Shown: one piece after another, positions 32,537 through 39,990 of the stretch
Layout: each line of letters begins with the position of its first letter
Position numbering within the stretch: the first letter of the stretch is position 1
From: Flammeovirgaceae bacterium UBA2366
Lineage (GTDB): Bacteria; Bacteroidota; Bacteroidia; Cytophagales; Cyclobacteriaceae
Direction: 5' to 3'
Assembly (NCBI GenBank): GCA_002344065.1
Contig: DDTK01000012.1
Location: 124,001-188,000 of the forward strand
DNA: 64,000 bases
Position numbers and translations under genes: made by a program
The notes under the pieces: model-generated
Databases searched by the model: none
What the model was told of the DNA's origin: nothing
The model's input: the letters and a program-made list of their open reading frames with translations, nothing else

Positions 32537-33403
32537 CTAGAAATCCCTGCCGGTCTTCTCTTCATCCTTAGGTGTATGAAAAGCCAGCAATGGGATATTG
32601 GTATAGTATGAGAACTTCTTGGTGATACTGGGGTTGTAGATTTTTTCAAACAGGTTACGTTTACGGGTAGCCAAAGCAATCATGTCAACTTCACTTTGAT
32701 CGATTAAGGCATCCAATCCGGCATTTACATGGGCATCGCTGATTACTTTACCACTTATTTTTTCATATCCGGTTAACAGCTGTATCTCTTTGGCGAATTT
32801 ATCAACAATAGCCTTTTCCTCATCCGTTTCTTCTGCGCCTACCACTACATGACCAAAAACAATTTCAGCATTGAAACCCTTTGCTATTGCAACCAGCTTT
32901 TTCGATCCTTCAATGTCACTGTAAGAAAAGTTTGTGGCAAAAAGAATTCTTTTTGGAGCGCTGTAGTCAAGACCTTGCGGAATGCACAACACCGGGCAAT
33001 CCGCTTTTTCGATTACGGACGCTGTATTGCTGCCGAACAAGACATTTACCATTTTGCTGGCCCCCTGTGTACCCATTACAATCATGTCCGCCTTTCTATC
33101 CCTGGCCAGGGAAACAATTTCACGTACCACATCACCAATGGACACATGCACAGTACATGCTACGGCTGGAAACTCAGCATTAACAGTTTCGGCAATGGCC
33201 TTTAATTTTTCCCGATAAAGTTTAGTCGCCCGGGCTGTATCTTCCGCCACAACAGTCTGCAGGGCACTTTGCACCGACACCGGAGGATTGTAAACCGACA
33301 TCACCAACACGCCTGCGCCAAGGGCATTGGCCGTTTCAACAGCATACTCCAGCGCATGCGTGGCATTCTCAGAAAAATCAGTGGGTACCAGGATTAGTTT
33401 CAT
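32537..33403 (-). CDS. Tandem-domain universal stress protein
   Basis: A 288-aa cytoplasmic protein with two USP domains. The first (1-145) begins KLILVPTDFSENATHALEYA and carries the ATP-binding signature GTQGASKMVNVLFGSNT (GxxG-x9-G-S). The second (150-280, PKRILFATNFSYSDIEGSKK) ends LATRKRNLFEKIYNPSITKK, where the Gly-rich signature is lost, so only the first domain is likely to bind nucleotide. Tandem USPs of this shape are common in Bacteroidota. Confidence 0.9.
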   Translation of the reverse strand: MKLILVPTDFSENATHALEYAVETANALGAGVLVMSVYNPPVSVQSALQTVVAEDTARATKLYREKLKAIAETVNAEFPAVACTVHVSIGDVVREIVSLARDRKADMIVMGTQGASKMVNVLFGSNTASVIEKADCPVLCIPQGLDYSAPKRILFATNFSYSDIEGSKKLVAIAKGFNAEIVFGHVVVGAEETDEEKAIVDKFAKEIQLLTGYEKISGKVISDAHVNAGLDALIDQSEVDMIALATRKRNLFEKIYNPSITKKFSYYTNIPLLAFHTPKDEEKTGRDF

Positions 33404-33452
33404 GTTTCAAATTATTCCAAAAAATTAGCGCTCTTTAATATTTTCAAGTTGA

Positions 33453-34160
33453 TTAAACGCGAGCGGCCAATTTAAAATAAATAGGCAACACCATCCGCTG
33501 ACGTACAGGCTTCCCTCTCTGTTTTGCGGGTACCCATGGAGGCGCACTTTGAATTATCCTAACAGCTTCCTCATCACAACCGGCTCCAATGCCCTTCACC
33601 ACTACAAAATTGGTTAACGTGCCATCTTTATCTACAACAAATTCAACAAATACTTTTCCTTCAACATTCATACGCCTGGCTTGTGACGGATAATTTATAT
33701 TCTTGGAAACATAGTCGTAGAAAGCTGCCATTCCTCCTTTGGGTGCGGCTGTTTGTTCCACTACTAGAAATATTTTATCAGGCTCTTCTTCTTCCACTTG
33801 CACAACAGGTGTTGTATCAATAGTGAATTCCTGAGAAACCGTGGTGTTGGTAACATCAATATCAAACTGCACTTTTATTTCTTCCTTTATTTCCTCCTGG
33901 TTGGGCACCTCCACAATGCGGGGCTGTTGTAACATAGGAGGAGGTGGTGGTGGAATTTCAGTTTGCGGGACATCCATTATTTCTTCAAAATCGGATGCCT
34001 GACGGGCAACAACCTTTTGCTCCGTCTTCTCAGCAGTTCGCCATTCAAATGCCGCTATCACCAGCAGCAACGTAATGATTAAACTGATATTAAAGATTAC
34101 AGGCCTGATCCTTTCCAGGTCTGCATGGTTGGTTTTTTTTGGTTCATGAAAAAGGCCCAT
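33453..34160 (-). CDS. Energy transducer TonB
   Basis: A 235-aa protein. A single transmembrane anchor at about 25-45 (VIFNISLIITLLLVIAAFEW) is followed by a Pro/Glu-rich periplasmic spacer (PPPPPPM, then EEIKEEIKVQ) and a C-terminal TonB domain (about 145-235: YPSQARRMNVEGKVFVEFVV, IIQSAPPWVPAKQRGKPVRQ). It couples the ExbBD proton-motive system to outer-membrane TonB-dependent transporters. ExbB and ExbD are not adjacent here. Confidence 0.9.
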   Translation of the reverse strand: MGLFHEPKKTNHADLERIRPVIFNISLIITLLLVIAAFEWRTAEKTEQKVVARQASDFEEIMDVPQTEIPPPPPPMLQQPRIVEVPNQEEIKEEIKVQFDIDVTNTTVSQEFTIDTTPVVQVEEEEPDKIFLVVEQTAAPKGGMAAFYDYVSKNINYPSQARRMNVEGKVFVEFVVDKDGTLTNFVVVKGIGAGCDEEAVRIIQSAPPWVPAKQRGKPVRQRMVLPIYFKLAARV

Positions 34161-34259
34161 GGCTTGCGGTTTTTGTTAGACGATGTTACCACAAATCGCA
34201 CAGTCAGGATATGACCTTTGTTAGTGTTAAGGATGATTAACGGCAGATTTACCTGTAGC

Positions 34260-35273
34260 CTATTTTTGCCTTACCTCTTCCTTGCCATCCGGATACCGGG
34301 CAAATCTTCCCCGCTCCCGCGGATGGACATGTTCATAGCTGGGCCAAGGCCATCCACCAAATTGGGTTTGCTGATACTCACGAAAAGCCTCCTGAATATC
34401 GGCTTGTGTATTTCCTACAAAAGGGCCGTGCTGTACTACCGGTTCATTAATAGGCTTGCCTTGCAAAAGCAACAGATAACTTTCAGTAGAACCATTCTTT
34501 AGCGCTACAGGCATATCAGCATAGAGTTCAACAGCCTGATGGGTTGAAAATGCCTGACCCGCAATGTCCATTGAATTTCCTTCATAGAAATATAAAGTTC
34601 TGTTGGCTTCAGCCGATGCAGCAGGTAACGTCCATAAAGCACCAGGTTCCATACGGATAGTCCATATGGCTACTTCGTGCTCAGGATCAGCCGCCCAGGA
34701 ATTTGGAGCAGGGTCGGGAGCGTTTACAGCATTCACCTGTCCGGCAATAATCTTAACGCTTGTACGCTTGCCTGCAGAATCCTTAACTACAACTTCAGGG
34801 ATGGTATCACTCCATAGCATGGCAAAATGAGGATCTGTTTTCTTTTTCGCTTTTGGCAGGTTAAGCCAGATCTGGAAAAGCTCAAGGGGGTTATCCTTGT
34901 CTTTGTGGACCAACGGAAACATCTCGCAATGCTGAACGCCTTTTCCGGCTGTCATCCATTGTACGTCACCAAATCCAAACCGGCCTGCAGCACCAAGTGA
35001 ATCCGAGTGATCAACCAATCCCTTTGTTACGATAGTAATGGTTTCAAATCCACAATGTGGGTGAGCGGGAAATCCTGGCACTTGCTCACCATGGTACATG
35101 CGCCAACCTTCCTTGCTGGGTGCGAAATCCTGCCCTAATGCCCTGCCTGCGAGGGATGCGGCTGGCCCCATCACTTCGTTGCCTTTGGGATAGAAATCCT
35201 GATGGTGTACGCAAAACAAAAATGGATCCTGGGTTTGCCATGGAAAGCCCAGTGGTTTAATACTTTTTATCAT
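34260..35273 (-). CDS. Pirin family protein
   Basis: A 337-aa bicupin. The pirin motif FPAHPHCGFETITIVTKG (about 70-87) supplies His and Glu metal ligands, and QHCEMFP (about 113-119) supplies more. The second cupin (about 225-310) ends with the family feature GKPINEPVVQHGPFVGNT. Pirins bind iron; some have quercetinase activity and others are regulatory. The C-terminal tail (315-337) is longer and more basic than usual. No operon partner. Confidence 0.9.
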   Translation of the reverse strand: MIKSIKPLGFPWQTQDPFLFCVHHQDFYPKGNEVMGPAASLAGRALGQDFAPSKEGWRMYHGEQVPGFPAHPHCGFETITIVTKGLVDHSDSLGAAGRFGFGDVQWMTAGKGVQHCEMFPLVHKDKDNPLELFQIWLNLPKAKKKTDPHFAMLWSDTIPEVVVKDSAGKRTSVKIIAGQVNAVNAPDPAPNSWAADPEHEVAIWTIRMEPGALWTLPAASAEANRTLYFYEGNSMDIAGQAFSTHQAVELYADMPVALKNGSTESYLLLLQGKPINEPVVQHGPFVGNTQADIQEAFREYQQTQFGGWPWPSYEHVHPRERGRFARYPDGKEEVRQK

Positions 35274-35425
35274 GCTGACGATTCTTTGTTTTCATTAGTG
35301 AACAGTTTGCGCTTTTGTGTTTTTGTGGCATGGTGTACTTTAATTTTCTTGCCACTAAATCACGAAAGTACAGGATATCATTTTAAAATTGTGAGAATCC
35401 GTAAAGAGTCCTAAAGTATTAAGTT

Positions 35426-35533
35426 GACGTCATTGTGAGGGAGCCTGCCGGCAGGCAGGGTACGACCGAAGCAATCTCGTTTTCTACGTTAAAATTGGGA
35501 TTGCTTCTCCGACTGTGGCGGATCGCAATGACG
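35426..35533. repeat. Intergenic palindromic repeat, copy A
   Basis: Ends GACGTCATTG (35426-35435) and CAATGACG (35526-35533) are near-inverse. Inside are GCCTGCCGGCAGGC (a 14-base palindrome at about 35443-35456) and paired GAAGCAATCTCG / GGGATTGCTTC segments. It is a typical interspersed palindromic element of unknown function. The 342-base gap that contains it holds no gene. Confidence 0.65.
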
Positions 35534-35614
35534 CCAATTTTAGGATTGGAAGCGGATACTCACATTTTAAAATAATGGTTAAATAACCCCAATCAGATCA
35601 AAAAGGTTTTGGCA

Positions 35615-35944
35615 TTACCTCCAGCTAAAGCCTTCGCAGGTAATTCCATTATCGCTCATCAATTTTCGGATATCAGAATAACATGTATTGGTATTGAATT
35701 TTGATGCCATGACCGCTAATAAATCATCCCTGTTGTTGTTCACAATGTTGAAGTAATCAAGCAGAAACTCCACACCTTCAAGGGGTATGGTCAGCACATA
35801 CTCATAGTCTGAATCTCCCCAATATTCTTCTACCCTTTTTCCTATATCATATCCATCAATAATCAGTTTATCGCCATCAAAATAGGCATCAATACTGATC
35901 TTAATATCAGGGCCGGTGAAGTGGTATAATGAAACGCTCTTCAT
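35615..35944 (-). CDS. Small hypothetical protein
   Basis: 109 aa from the ATG (MKSVSLYHFTG); an in-frame TTG four codons earlier is possible. It is acidic and soluble, with alternating strands (KISIDAYFDGDKLIIDGYDI) and helices. No signal peptide and no family recognised. It looks like a small cytoplasmic protein, possibly of the immunity-protein size class, but there is no toxin beside it. Confidence 0.6.
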   Translation of the reverse strand: MKSVSLYHFTGPDIKISIDAYFDGDKLIIDGYDIGKRVEEYWGDSDYEYVLTIPLEGVEFLLDYFNIVNNNRDDLLAVMASKFNTNTCYSDIRKLMSDNGITCEGFSWR

Positions 35945-36109
35945 AAAGCTGTTCAACTAAGCGAAATAATCTAAAGCTAAATCTATCGGTTAACCTATTT
36001 GATTCTGCCGATTTGTTCAACCGCCATATTCCTCCCCTAATTTAAGTCATACAACTGCATTCCCGATTATTAGCCTTACCTTTGTGCTAATCTTAACTAC
36101 GGGATTTGC

Positions 36110-36168
36110 AACGTCATCCCCCATCCGATTGGCATCGGGCATACATGGGATCTCTTCGCAATGACGTT
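36110..36168. repeat. Intergenic palindromic repeat, copy B (shorter)
   Basis: AACGTCAT (36110-36117) and ATGACGTT (36161-36168) are exact inverse repeats. The CTTCGCAATGACG end resembles copy A at 35426-35533, which suggests the same dispersed family. It lies 33 bases upstream of the DEAD-box helicase gene. Confidence 0.5.
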
Positions 36169-36200
36169 GTTTTGCAAACTTTAACATACGAAAACATTAC

Positions 36201-37898
36201 ATGAAAAATTTTCAGGCGCTAGGCTTGTCTAAAGGACTGGCCGATGCAGTACAACTTATTGGTTTTGAAACACCAACCCCCATCCAGGAAAAAGCCATTC
36301 CACTTTTATTAACGGGCGACCGCGACTTCATCGGGTTAGCACAGACCGGCACAGGTAAAACAGCAGCCTTCGGGCTTCCGTTGCTGGAACTTGTCGATGA
36401 AGACTCATCAGCAACACAGGCGCTGGTTTTGGCTCCAACACGTGAATTGGGACTACAGATCGTTAGTGACCTTGAAAACTTCTCGGAAAAATTTAAGAAA
36501 CTGAATATTGTGGCAGTATATGGCGGTGCCAGCATAAGCGAACAAATTCGAAAAGTTAAGCGTGGTGCTCAGATAGTGGTGGCCACCCCCGGAAGGCTGA
36601 TTGACCTGTTGGGTAGAAAAGCAGTAAACCTGAGCACGATTCAATATGTCGTGCTCGATGAAGCCGATGAGATGCTGAACATGGGTTTTAAGGAAGACAT
36701 TGACGAAATACTTTCAAAGACCCCCGAAACTAAAATCACCTGGTTATTTTCGGCTACGATGCCACGGGAAGTACGGGCTATTGCCAAAAACTACATGAGC
36801 GACCCGGTAGAGATAACCGTGGGCGATAAAAATACAGGCAACGTCAACATCGATCACCAGTATGTAGTAGTACACGACCGTGACAAGTACAGCGCTCTAA
36901 AACGTCTGCTGGATTATACCCCTGAAATATTCGGGTTGATCTTTTGCCGTACCCGGATAGACACCCAGCGGGTAGCTGAGATGCTGATGAAGGATGGCTA
37001 CAATGCCGACTCCCTTCATGGCGACCTAAACCAGGCCCAGCGTGACAAGGTAATGATGCGGTTCAGAAACCGCGCTGTTCAGATACTGGTCGCTACTGAT
37101 GTAGCGGCTCGTGGTATTGATGTAGAAAGCATCACCCATGTTATTCACATGAACATACCTGACGAAATGGAGTACTACACCCACCGCAGCGGACGCACAG
37201 CCCGTGCCGGTAAAAAAGGTATATCCATTGCGCTGGTGAGCCCTAAAGAAGTAGGTAAAATCAGGCAGATTGAGAAGACGGTTAAGACAACTTTTATACG
37301 TACACAAGTACCCACCGGACCGGAAGTTTGTCAAAAGCAATTGATTGCTTTAATGAAAAAGGTGCATGACGTTAAGGTAAATGAAGCTGAGATAGAAGCC
37401 TTCTTACCCTCTGTATATGAGGAACTTAAGGATATTACCAAGAACGATCTGATTAAACGTTTTGCCTCCATTGAGTTTAATCGTTTCCTCGATTATTATC
37501 GTAACGCCCCAGACCTGAATGTCAACGGGCAGTCCGGTGATCGTAGCGCTGAACGCTACAGCACCGGAGATCGATTCTTCATCAACCTGGGTAAAATGGA
37601 TAACCTCGACAAAGCCGACTTGTTAGAAATGCTGGATGACTGCTGCGGAGTTGGTAAAAAGTTCGTTGGGAAGATCGACATCAAAGGGGCTTACTCATTC
37701 TTTGAAGTGGAGAAAGAAAAGAGCGATGCCATTATACCCGGTTTTAAAGGTGTTGAGTATGAAGGCAGGCAGGTTAGGGTCGAACTAACGGAGGGTCGCA
37801 GGGAAAGCTCCGGCCGTTCAGGCAAAGAAACCAGTCGAAGTAACGACAGCAAGAAATCCGGAGGCTACAACCGAAGAGGTGCAGGTAGAAGGAGATGA
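36201..37898 (+). CDS. DEAD-box RNA helicase, DbpA-type C-terminus
   Basis: A 565-aa protein. Motifs: Q motif FETPTPIQ, motif I AQTGTGKT, Ia PTRELGLQ, II DEAD, III SAT, IV-V HGDLNQ and ARGID, VI HRSGRTAR (to about residue 340). A linker and dimerisation-like region (380-455) precede a DbpA-type RNA-binding domain (about 455-535: FFINLGKMDNLDKADLLEML, then GAYSFFEVE). The tail is RG/SG-rich and basic. Domain order matches CsdA/DeaD, which unwinds structured RNA in ribosome assembly and cold adaptation. Confidence 0.95.
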   Translation: MKNFQALGLSKGLADAVQLIGFETPTPIQEKAIPLLLTGDRDFIGLAQTGTGKTAAFGLPLLELVDEDSSATQALVLAPTRELGLQIVSDLENFSEKFKKLNIVAVYGGASISEQIRKVKRGAQIVVATPGRLIDLLGRKAVNLSTIQYVVLDEADEMLNMGFKEDIDEILSKTPETKITWLFSATMPREVRAIAKNYMSDPVEITVGDKNTGNVNIDHQYVVVHDRDKYSALKRLLDYTPEIFGLIFCRTRIDTQRVAEMLMKDGYNADSLHGDLNQAQRDKVMMRFRNRAVQILVATDVAARGIDVESITHVIHMNIPDEMEYYTHRSGRTARAGKKGISIALVSPKEVGKIRQIEKTVKTTFIRTQVPTGPEVCQKQLIALMKKVHDVKVNEAEIEAFLPSVYEELKDITKNDLIKRFASIEFNRFLDYYRNAPDLNVNGQSGDRSAERYSTGDRFFINLGKMDNLDKADLLEMLDDCCGVGKKFVGKIDIKGAYSFFEVEKEKSDAIIPGFKGVEYEGRQVRVELTEGRRESSGRSGKETSRSNDSKKSGGYNRRGAGRRR

Positions 37899-37995
37899 AT
37901 CTGCATGGCACCTGCTAGAAAATAATTTTTTGTAGACTGAAGCCTTCATTGACAAAGAATACTTAACTTTTCAGCCTTAATAAATAAACGTTGCT

Positions 37996-38283
37996 ATGGC
38001 TAAGAAAAAAGTTGCTAAAAAATCTAAAGCGAAGCCTGCCAAAAAGAAGGCCGCTAAGAAGTCTGCCTCCAAGGCAAAAGGTAAAAAGGTAAGCAAGCCT
38101 GCCAAGAAAAAGGCTGCTAAAAAAGTAGTGAAGAAGGCTGCTCCTAAGAAGAAAGCGGCTCCGAAAAAGAAGAAAGCTGCTCCGAAAAAAGCTGCTGCTC
38201 CTGCACCAGTTGCACCTGCAGTTCCTGTTGCTCCTTCACCTGCTCCTTCCCTGTTCGACAACCCGACAGGCTCAGGAAACTAA
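37996..38283 (+). CDS. Histone H1-like Lys/Ala/Pro-rich protein
   Basis: A 95-aa protein built of KKAAKK, KPAKKK and APKKK repeats over residues 2-73, followed by an Ala/Pro/Val-rich neutral tail (APAPVAPAVPVAPSPAPS). The composition is that of bacterial H1-like nucleoid proteins (Hc1 type), which bind DNA through charge. It follows the DEAD-box gene by 97 bases and ends at a strong terminator. Confidence 0.8.
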   Translation: MAKKKVAKKSKAKPAKKKAAKKSASKAKGKKVSKPAKKKAAKKVVKKAAPKKKAAPKKKKAAPKKAAAPAPVAPAVPVAPSPAPSLFDNPTGSGN

Positions 38284-38299
38284 ACTACTTTTACCAAGA

Positions 38300-38336
38300 G
38301 CAAAAAACCCTGGCATTAGTCGGGGTTTTTGCTTTT
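38300..38336 (+). terminator. Intrinsic terminator of the H1-like gene
   Basis: A GCAAAAAACCC stem arm (38300-38310) pairs with GGGGTTTTTGC (38322-38332). The T-tract is inside the 3' arm. It probably also serves the convergent acyltransferase gene. Confidence 0.75.
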
Positions 38337-38352
38337 CAAGAGATTAACTGTT

Positions 38353-38922
38353 TCAAGCAGGTATGAGGTGCTTCAGTCCCTTATCAGCGTGTTTTCCCTC
38401 TACAGGTCCTAGAAATCGCAAGATGTTATTAAAATCCTGTTGTTGATCTTCTGAAGGATAAAAAGGATCCGAAAAAATGACCTGCTTATTTTTGAAATCA
38501 AAACCCACCATTACAATAGGAACATTTGCCTTTTTGGCGATGTTGTAAAACCCTGTGCGAAGACGATCCACCCGCTGACGGGTTCCTTCCGGTGATAGGG
38601 CAACAGCCAGTTCATCGTGCTGATCAAACAACTGAGCTACCTGGTCAACCATATTCTGGCTAGTACTTCTGTCAACCGGTGTGCCTCCAAGCCATCGGAA
38701 AATAAATCCAAAAGGAGGCCTGAAGAGCTCTGCCTTCCCAAGGTACCTCGACTTTGTAAGCCTGAGTACGCTGCGGTACATCACCCCTATAATAAAATCC
38801 CACCCGCTGGTGTGTGGAGCGACAATAAGCACATACTTCTTGGGCTGAACGGGAAACGATCCTACAGGTGTTGTTTTCCAACCCATGAGTTTTAGGATTA
38901 CCGATGCAAGAACCCGAAACAC
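38353..38922 (-). CDS. 1-acyl-sn-glycerol-3-phosphate acyltransferase family protein
   Basis: A 189-aa LPLAT protein. Motif I PHTSGWDF (HxxxxD, about 36-43), the lipid-binding LGGTPVDRS (about 74-82) and motif III SPEGTRQRVD (about 108-117). It is shorter than classical PlsC and close to the small bacterial LPLATs that carry HTSGWD. It should transfer an acyl chain to lysophosphatidic acid or another lipid at the inner membrane. The MreB-like gene lies 2 bases upstream, so they are probably one unit. Confidence 0.85.
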   Translation of the reverse strand: MFRVLASVILKLMGWKTTPVGSFPVQPKKYVLIVAPHTSGWDFIIGVMYRSVLRLTKSRYLGKAELFRPPFGFIFRWLGGTPVDRSTSQNMVDQVAQLFDQHDELAVALSPEGTRQRVDRLRTGFYNIAKKANVPIVMVGFDFKNKQVIFSDPFYPSEDQQQDFNNILRFLGPVEGKHADKGLKHLIPA

Positions 38923-38924
38923 AA

Positions 38925-39944
38925 TTAATCGATTAACACACCACTAAACTTTTTTGGATTAGCCAATACACGGGCAATACCACGGCTTACGGAGGACAAC
39001 GGGTGCTCATCGAGGTGAACTGGCAGCTTAATATTCTTTTCGAAGCGATCTTTAATTCCCCTCAATAATGAACCACCACCTGTCAGGTACATGCCATTCT
39101 GGTAAATGTCTGCGGCCAATTCAGGCGGGCAGGTTTCCAGGGTTTGAACAACACTACGTTCAATAGAGGAAATTGATTTTTCAAGAATGAAGGCAACCTC
39201 CCGATGATCAACCTTGCGGGTAACCGGAATTCCGGTAACCATATCTTTGCCTTTTACAGAAACCTCATCTGGTGCCGGATCAATTGTTTCACACGCTGCA
39301 CCAATTTTAATTTTGATCTGCTCGGCAGTTTTTAGCCCAATGGCCATGTTATAATTTCTGCGGAAATAATCCTGAATGTTAGTATCAAAAGTATCCCCTG
39401 CAACCTTCAACGATTGAAAAGCTGCCACTCCAGATAGTGATATAATTACAATTTCTGTAATGCCCCCACCGATGTCGATTACCAGTTTTCCATCTGGCTC
39501 CTGAATATTCAGGTCCATGCCAATGGCAGCGGCCAGCGGTTCAAACAATAAGGATCGCTTACGCGGATTGAATTGCTCAAGCGCATCGCGTAAAGCCCTG
39601 CGCTCAACTTCAGTGGTGTAATACGGAACACCGGAAATGATATGATCAAAACCGGAAAGAAACGAACGTTTGGAATATGCCCGGTTCACCATCTCGCGAA
39701 GCATGGTACTGGCTGAATTGAAATCAGCTATTACGCCACCTTTCAGTGGTTTAACTGGAGTAAGATTATCATGGGTTTTCTCAAACATCTCAAACGCCTC
39801 ATCACCGACTGCCTTTACGGAATGGTTTGCATTGAATACTATGTATGATGGCTGGGCCAGCAGCATTCTATCAGCACTGGCCAGCAGGGTATTGTTATTA
39901 CCCAGGTCAATCGAAAAGCTCTGATGTTTGAAAACATTAAACAT
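38925..39944 (-). CDS. mreB: Rod-shape-determining protein MreB/Mbl family
   Basis: 339 aa, started at MFNVFKHQSFSIDLGNNNTL. A longer frame upstream adds 44 residues with no actin homology and overlaps the kinase gene, so it is rejected. Motifs: phosphate-1 IDLGNNNT, connect-1 VIDIGGGITEIVII, adenosine TGGGSLLRGI, MreB-type GVIADF (KPLKGGVIADFNSA). The actin-like ATPase forms filaments that guide cell-wall synthesis. Phosphate-1 reads NNNT where canonical MreB has TANT, so this may be a divergent MreB paralogue. The usual mreCD genes are absent. Confidence 0.85.
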   Translation of the reverse strand: MFNVFKHQSFSIDLGNNNTLLASADRMLLAQPSYIVFNANHSVKAVGDEAFEMFEKTHDNLTPVKPLKGGVIADFNSASTMLREMVNRAYSKRSFLSGFDHIISGVPYYTTEVERRALRDALEQFNPRKRSLLFEPLAAAIGMDLNIQEPDGKLVIDIGGGITEIVIISLSGVAAFQSLKVAGDTFDTNIQDYFRRNYNMAIGLKTAEQIKIKIGAACETIDPAPDEVSVKGKDMVTGIPVTRKVDHREVAFILEKSISSIERSVVQTLETCPPELAADIYQNGMYLTGGGSLLRGIKDRFEKNIKLPVHLDEHPLSSVSRGIARVLANPKKFSGVLID

Positions 39945-39990
39945 AACCACGAAAAATACAGGTTTAATACTGATTAGCAAATGATTAAAC

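Noticed and set aside
37977..38261. Minus-strand Ala/Phe-rich frame opposite the histone-like gene
   Set aside because: It is the antisense of Lys/Ala repeats; the plus-strand frame has the H1-like composition and a terminator.
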